From Anaerotignum sp. MB30-C6 (lineage in GTDB: Bacteria; Bacillota; Clostridia; Lachnospirales; Anaerotignaceae): a stretch of DNA of 64,000 bases. The notes under the pieces were generated by a model. It was not told the origin of the DNA. It saw nothing but the letters and a program-made list of their open reading frames with translations, and ran no database searches. This document shows, in pieces, positions 61,659-64,000 of this stretch (position 1 is the first letter of the stretch; every line of letters begins with the position of its first letter). The stretch is from NCBI RefSeq assembly GCF_030908465.1, contig NZ_CP133078.1, forward strand, positions 496,001 through 560,000, in the 5' to 3' direction. The position numbers and the translations under genes were made by a program.

Positions 61659-62459
61659 ATGAGTTTATTTAAAAAAGTAAGTGTAACGGCAATGGCATTT
61701 GCAATGGTAATGGGTTTGGCTGCTTGTGGTGGTAGTGATGCTGGCAGTGCAGATAGTGCAGAAGCTACAGATACACCGACAGAAGCAAAGAACTATATTA
61801 TTGCAACAGATACAACCTTTGCTCCATTTGAATTCCAGAACGAAGCAGGGGATTACGTAGGGATTGATTTGGATTTATTAGCAGCAATTGCCGAAGATCA
61901 GGGTTTTACATATGAATTAAAACCTCTAGGCTTTAACGCAGCAGTGCAGGCTTTAGAAGCAGGTCAAGCAGATGCTGTTATTGCTGGTATGAGCATTACT
62001 GACGAAAGAAAACAGAGTTTTGACTTCTCTGAACCTTATTTTGACAGTGGCGTAGTGATGGGCGTGGCTGCGGATAACGAAGAAGTAAAGAGTTATGAAG
62101 ACTTGGCAGGCAAAACCGTTGCCATTAAAATTGGAACAGAAGGTGCAGCATTTGCAGAATCCATTAAGGATGAGTATGGTTTTAGTACAGTAACGTTTGA
62201 TGACTCCAGTGCAATGTACATGGACGTTATGGTTGGTAATAGTGTAGCTTGTTTTGAAGATTACCCAGTAATGGGCTATTCCATTGCTCAGGGTGTTGAG
62301 CTGAAAATGGTAACTGATATGGAACAAGGCAGTTCTTATGGTTTTGCAGTAGGAAAAGAAAAAAATGCAGAACTGTTGGAGATGTTTAACGCAGGTCTTG
62401 CAAACGTGAAAGAAAGTGGGAAATATCAGGAAATTTTGGATTTATACATCCAGAAATAA
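61659..62459 (+). CDS. Polar amino-acid ABC transporter substrate-binding lipoprotein
   Basis: 266 residues. Lipoprotein signal with lipobox LAAC (Cys about residue 23), then a Ser/Ala/Asp linker and a type II binding domain: IIATDTTFAPFEFQNEAGDYVGIDLDL, ADAVIAGMSITDERK, FSEPYFDSGVVMGV. The pattern is that of GlnH/ArtJ proteins for glutamine or basic amino acids. GGGAGG precedes the ATG. Confidence 0.92.
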   Translation: MSLFKKVSVTAMAFAMVMGLAACGGSDAGSADSAEATDTPTEAKNYIIATDTTFAPFEFQNEAGDYVGIDLDLLAAIAEDQGFTYELKPLGFNAAVQALEAGQADAVIAGMSITDERKQSFDFSEPYFDSGVVMGVAADNEEVKSYEDLAGKTVAIKIGTEGAAFAESIKDEYGFSTVTFDDSSAMYMDVMVGNSVACFEDYPVMGYSIAQGVELKMVTDMEQGSSYGFAVGKEKNAELLEMFNAGLANVKESGKYQEILDLYIQK

Positions 62460-62495
62460 TTTCCTTCTATAAAAAGCAGTAAGGAGCAGTGCCTA

Positions 62496-63173
62496 ATGAA
62501 TGGTTCAACTAATTTTTTTGAATACGTAATACAAATTTTGCCTCAGCTTTTGAAGGGTATGTCTTTGACGATACAAATGACGGTTTATTCATTGGTATTG
62601 GCTATGATTGTGGGCATCGTTTCTTGTATGTTTACCATCTCTAAAGTAAAGGTGCTGAATTGGATTTCAGCTACTTACTTAAGTATAATTCGAGGAACTC
62701 CTTTGATGGTACAGGCGTTTTTTATCTACTTTGGTATCACTTCGGCATTAGATATTAGAATTTCGATTTTTACGGCATCAGTAATTGTACTTTGCTTGAA
62801 TGCGGGTGCATACTTGTCCGAAATTTTTCGTAGTGGTATTTTGGCAGTTAATAAAGGTCAGATGGAAGCAGCAAGAAGCCTTGGACTACCTCATAGTGTG
62901 GCAATGAGAAAAATTATTTTGCCTCAGGCAATCAGAATTGTGATTCCTTCGGTGGTAAATCAGTTTATCATTACATTGAAAGATACCTCTATTCTTTCTG
63001 TTATCGGTTGTGCAGAATTGATGTTTGAAGGAAAACAAATTATAGCAAGAAACCTTCGAAGCTTTGAGACTTATGCCATAATTGCAATCATGTATTATAT
63101 TCTGATTACAATTATGACGAAGGTATCAAAGATCATTGAAAGGAGGTTGGCAAATGACAAAGGTAAGAGTTGA
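62496..63173 (+). CDS. Amino-acid ABC transporter permease
   Basis: 225 residues with five membrane helices and the HisM/GlnP signature: [45 protein letters not shown] (EAA loop) and [12 protein letters not shown]. It forms the channel. AAGGAGCAG precedes the ATG. It overlaps the ATPase gene by 20 bases. Confidence 0.95.
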   Translation: MNGSTNFFEYVIQILPQLLKGMSLTIQMTVYSLVLAMIVGIVSCMFTISKVKVLNWISATYLSIIRGTPLMVQAFFIYFGITSALDIRISIFTASVIVLCLNAGAYLSEIFRSGILAVNKGQMEAARSLGLPHSVAMRKIILPQAIRIVIPSVVNQFIITLKDTSILSVIGCAELMFEGKQIIARNLRSFETYAIIAIMYYILITIMTKVSKIIERRLANDKGKS

Positions 63174-63882
63174 AAACCTGAAAAAAAACTTTGGCAAACT
63201 GGAGGTTCTAAAAGGAATCGACCTTGAAGTTAGAGAGGGGGAAGTGGTTTGTCTGATTGGCCCTTCGGGTTCAGGCAAAAGTACTTTCTTGCGCTGCTTA
63301 AACCGCTTAGAAGAAATTACCGATGGTACTGTTATCGTTGACGATAATGATATAACAGTAAAAGGTTGCAACATCAATAGAGTTAGGGAAAATATCGGAA
63401 TGGTATTCCAGCAGTTTAATTTGTTCCCTCACTTGAATGTACTTGAGAACATTATGTTAGCCCCTGTGGATCGTAAAAAGATGACGAAAGAAGAAGCCAA
63501 AGAAAAAGCACAGTCTTTATTGGCTACGGTAGGGTTGGAAGAAAAGGTAATAGAGTATCCAGCGAATCTTTCTGGTGGTCAGCAACAACGTGTTGCAATT
63601 GCCAGAGCGTTAGCCATGGAGCCTGATATTATGCTTTTTGATGAGCCTACATCCGCCCTTGATCCTGAGATGGTAGGGGAAGTATTGGAGGTAATGAAAA
63701 AGCTGGCGGCAGATGGTATGACGATGATAGTTGTTACCCATGAAATGGGTTTTGCAAAGGAAGTTGCAGACCGGGTGATTTTTATGGATGGTGGCTATAT
63801 TGTTGAGGAAGGCTCTCCCGAAGAAGTATTTGAAAACCCTCAAAATAAAAGAACACAAGACTTCTTAAACAAAGTATTGTGA
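63154..63882 (+). CDS. Amino-acid ABC transporter ATP-binding protein
   Basis: 242 residues from ATG 63154, preceded by AAAGGAGG; the upstream frame start at 63136 lies before that site. Walker [11 protein letters not shown]-loop [11 protein letters not shown], signature [15 protein letters not shown], Walker [15 protein letters not shown] and H-loop VTHEM. GlnQ/HisP type ATPase driving uptake. Last gene of the operon. Confidence 0.96.
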   Translation: MTKVRVENLKKNFGKLEVLKGIDLEVREGEVVCLIGPSGSGKSTFLRCLNRLEEITDGTVIVDDNDITVKGCNINRVRENIGMVFQQFNLFPHLNVLENIMLAPVDRKKMTKEEAKEKAQSLLATVGLEEKVIEYPANLSGGQQQRVAIARALAMEPDIMLFDEPTSALDPEMVGEVLEVMKKLAADGMTMIVVTHEMGFAKEVADRVIFMDGGYIVEEGSPEEVFENPQNKRTQDFLNKVL

Positions 63883-63929
63883 TATCGGAGCATTTCTAGA
63901 TAGAAGTTTTATCGGAGCAATTGAAATTA

Positions 63930-63978
63930 ACCCCAATTGTTAGGCAGTATGAATACTGACAACAATTGGGGTGTTTTT
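63930..63978 (+). terminator. Terminator after ABC operon
   Basis: ACCCCAATTGTT (63930-63941) pairs with AACAATTGGGGT (63961-63972), with an inner CAGTAT/ATACTG helix, followed by G then T6. Confidence 0.9.
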
Positions 63979-64000
63979 TATGCAAAGAAATAGTGTATCA

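Overview
The window looks like a chromosomal segment of a low-to-moderate GC, spore-forming anaerobic Clostridia member, probably Lachnospirales. The evidence is the cotJ spore-coat genes, the lonB-lon-engB and scpA-scpB-dacF-rluB neighbourhoods, an HrcA/CIRCE heat-shock operon, the clostridial ispH-rpsA fusion, strong AGGAGG ribosome-binding sites with frequent GTG and TTG starts, and an almost complete lack of mobile DNA. Genus cannot be fixed from sequence alone. I found no rRNA, tRNA, CRISPR array, prophage or intact insertion sequence.

Layout. 1-4.6 kb: a partial anti-sigma-like protein, two secreted proteins of unknown function, a 59-residue membrane protein, a cotJAB operon ending in a cut-off cotJC, and bioY with a promoter-overlapping inverted repeat. 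4.8-16 kb: lonB, lon, engB, a membrane protein, a DegV lipid-binding protein with a FapR-like palindrome in its promoter, an AlaX-type tRNA editing protein, and an operon of Xaa-Pro peptidase, DUF2161 nuclease-fold protein and YccF protein followed by YbjQ. 16-21.3 kb: an HTH/membrane-protein pair, a ceramidase-like hydrolase behind a structured leader, diaminopropionate ammonia-lyase and an orphan gene preceded by an in-frame stop. 21.3-31.4 kb: LTA-synthase-like protein, hemW, hrcA-grpE-dnaK-dnaJ, a NiCo riboswitch driving a cation-diffusion-facilitator exporter, and a divergent HTH / Spo0A-C-like pair around a 36-bp palindrome.

31.6-43 kb: PhzF protein, a minus-strand operon of ArsC-like protein, nitrilase and tyrosine phosphatase, a promoter with an unidentified structured RNA, exonuclease III, cstA, htpG with a second CIRCE, and glnS behind another structured leader. 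43-49.7 kb: proB and proA separated by three small genes, a DUF2971 protein, a ketopantoate-reductase homologue and a decayed EFR1-type flavodoxin-ferredoxin gene. 49.7-64 kb: an HTH/membrane pair, an M50-like protein with an altered HExxH motif, scpA-scpB, a D,D-carboxypeptidase, rluB, a histidine phosphatase, a BaiN-type flavoprotein, cmk-plsC-ispH/rpsA, deoC and a polar amino-acid ABC transporter.

Most genes are housekeeping: proteolysis and folding (Lon, LonB, HrcA regulon, HtpG), translation (GlnRS, AlaX, S1, RluB), segregation (ScpAB), envelope (LTA-type synthase, PlsC, carboxypeptidase) and proline, biotin and deoxynucleoside metabolism. The less explained material is regulatory: two unidentified structured RNAs, a leader with competing hairpins, a widely spaced BirA-like operator, a CIRCE lying upstream of its promoter, and a probable internal start inside ispH-rpsA. 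All functional calls rest on motif recognition by eye; no database search was run.
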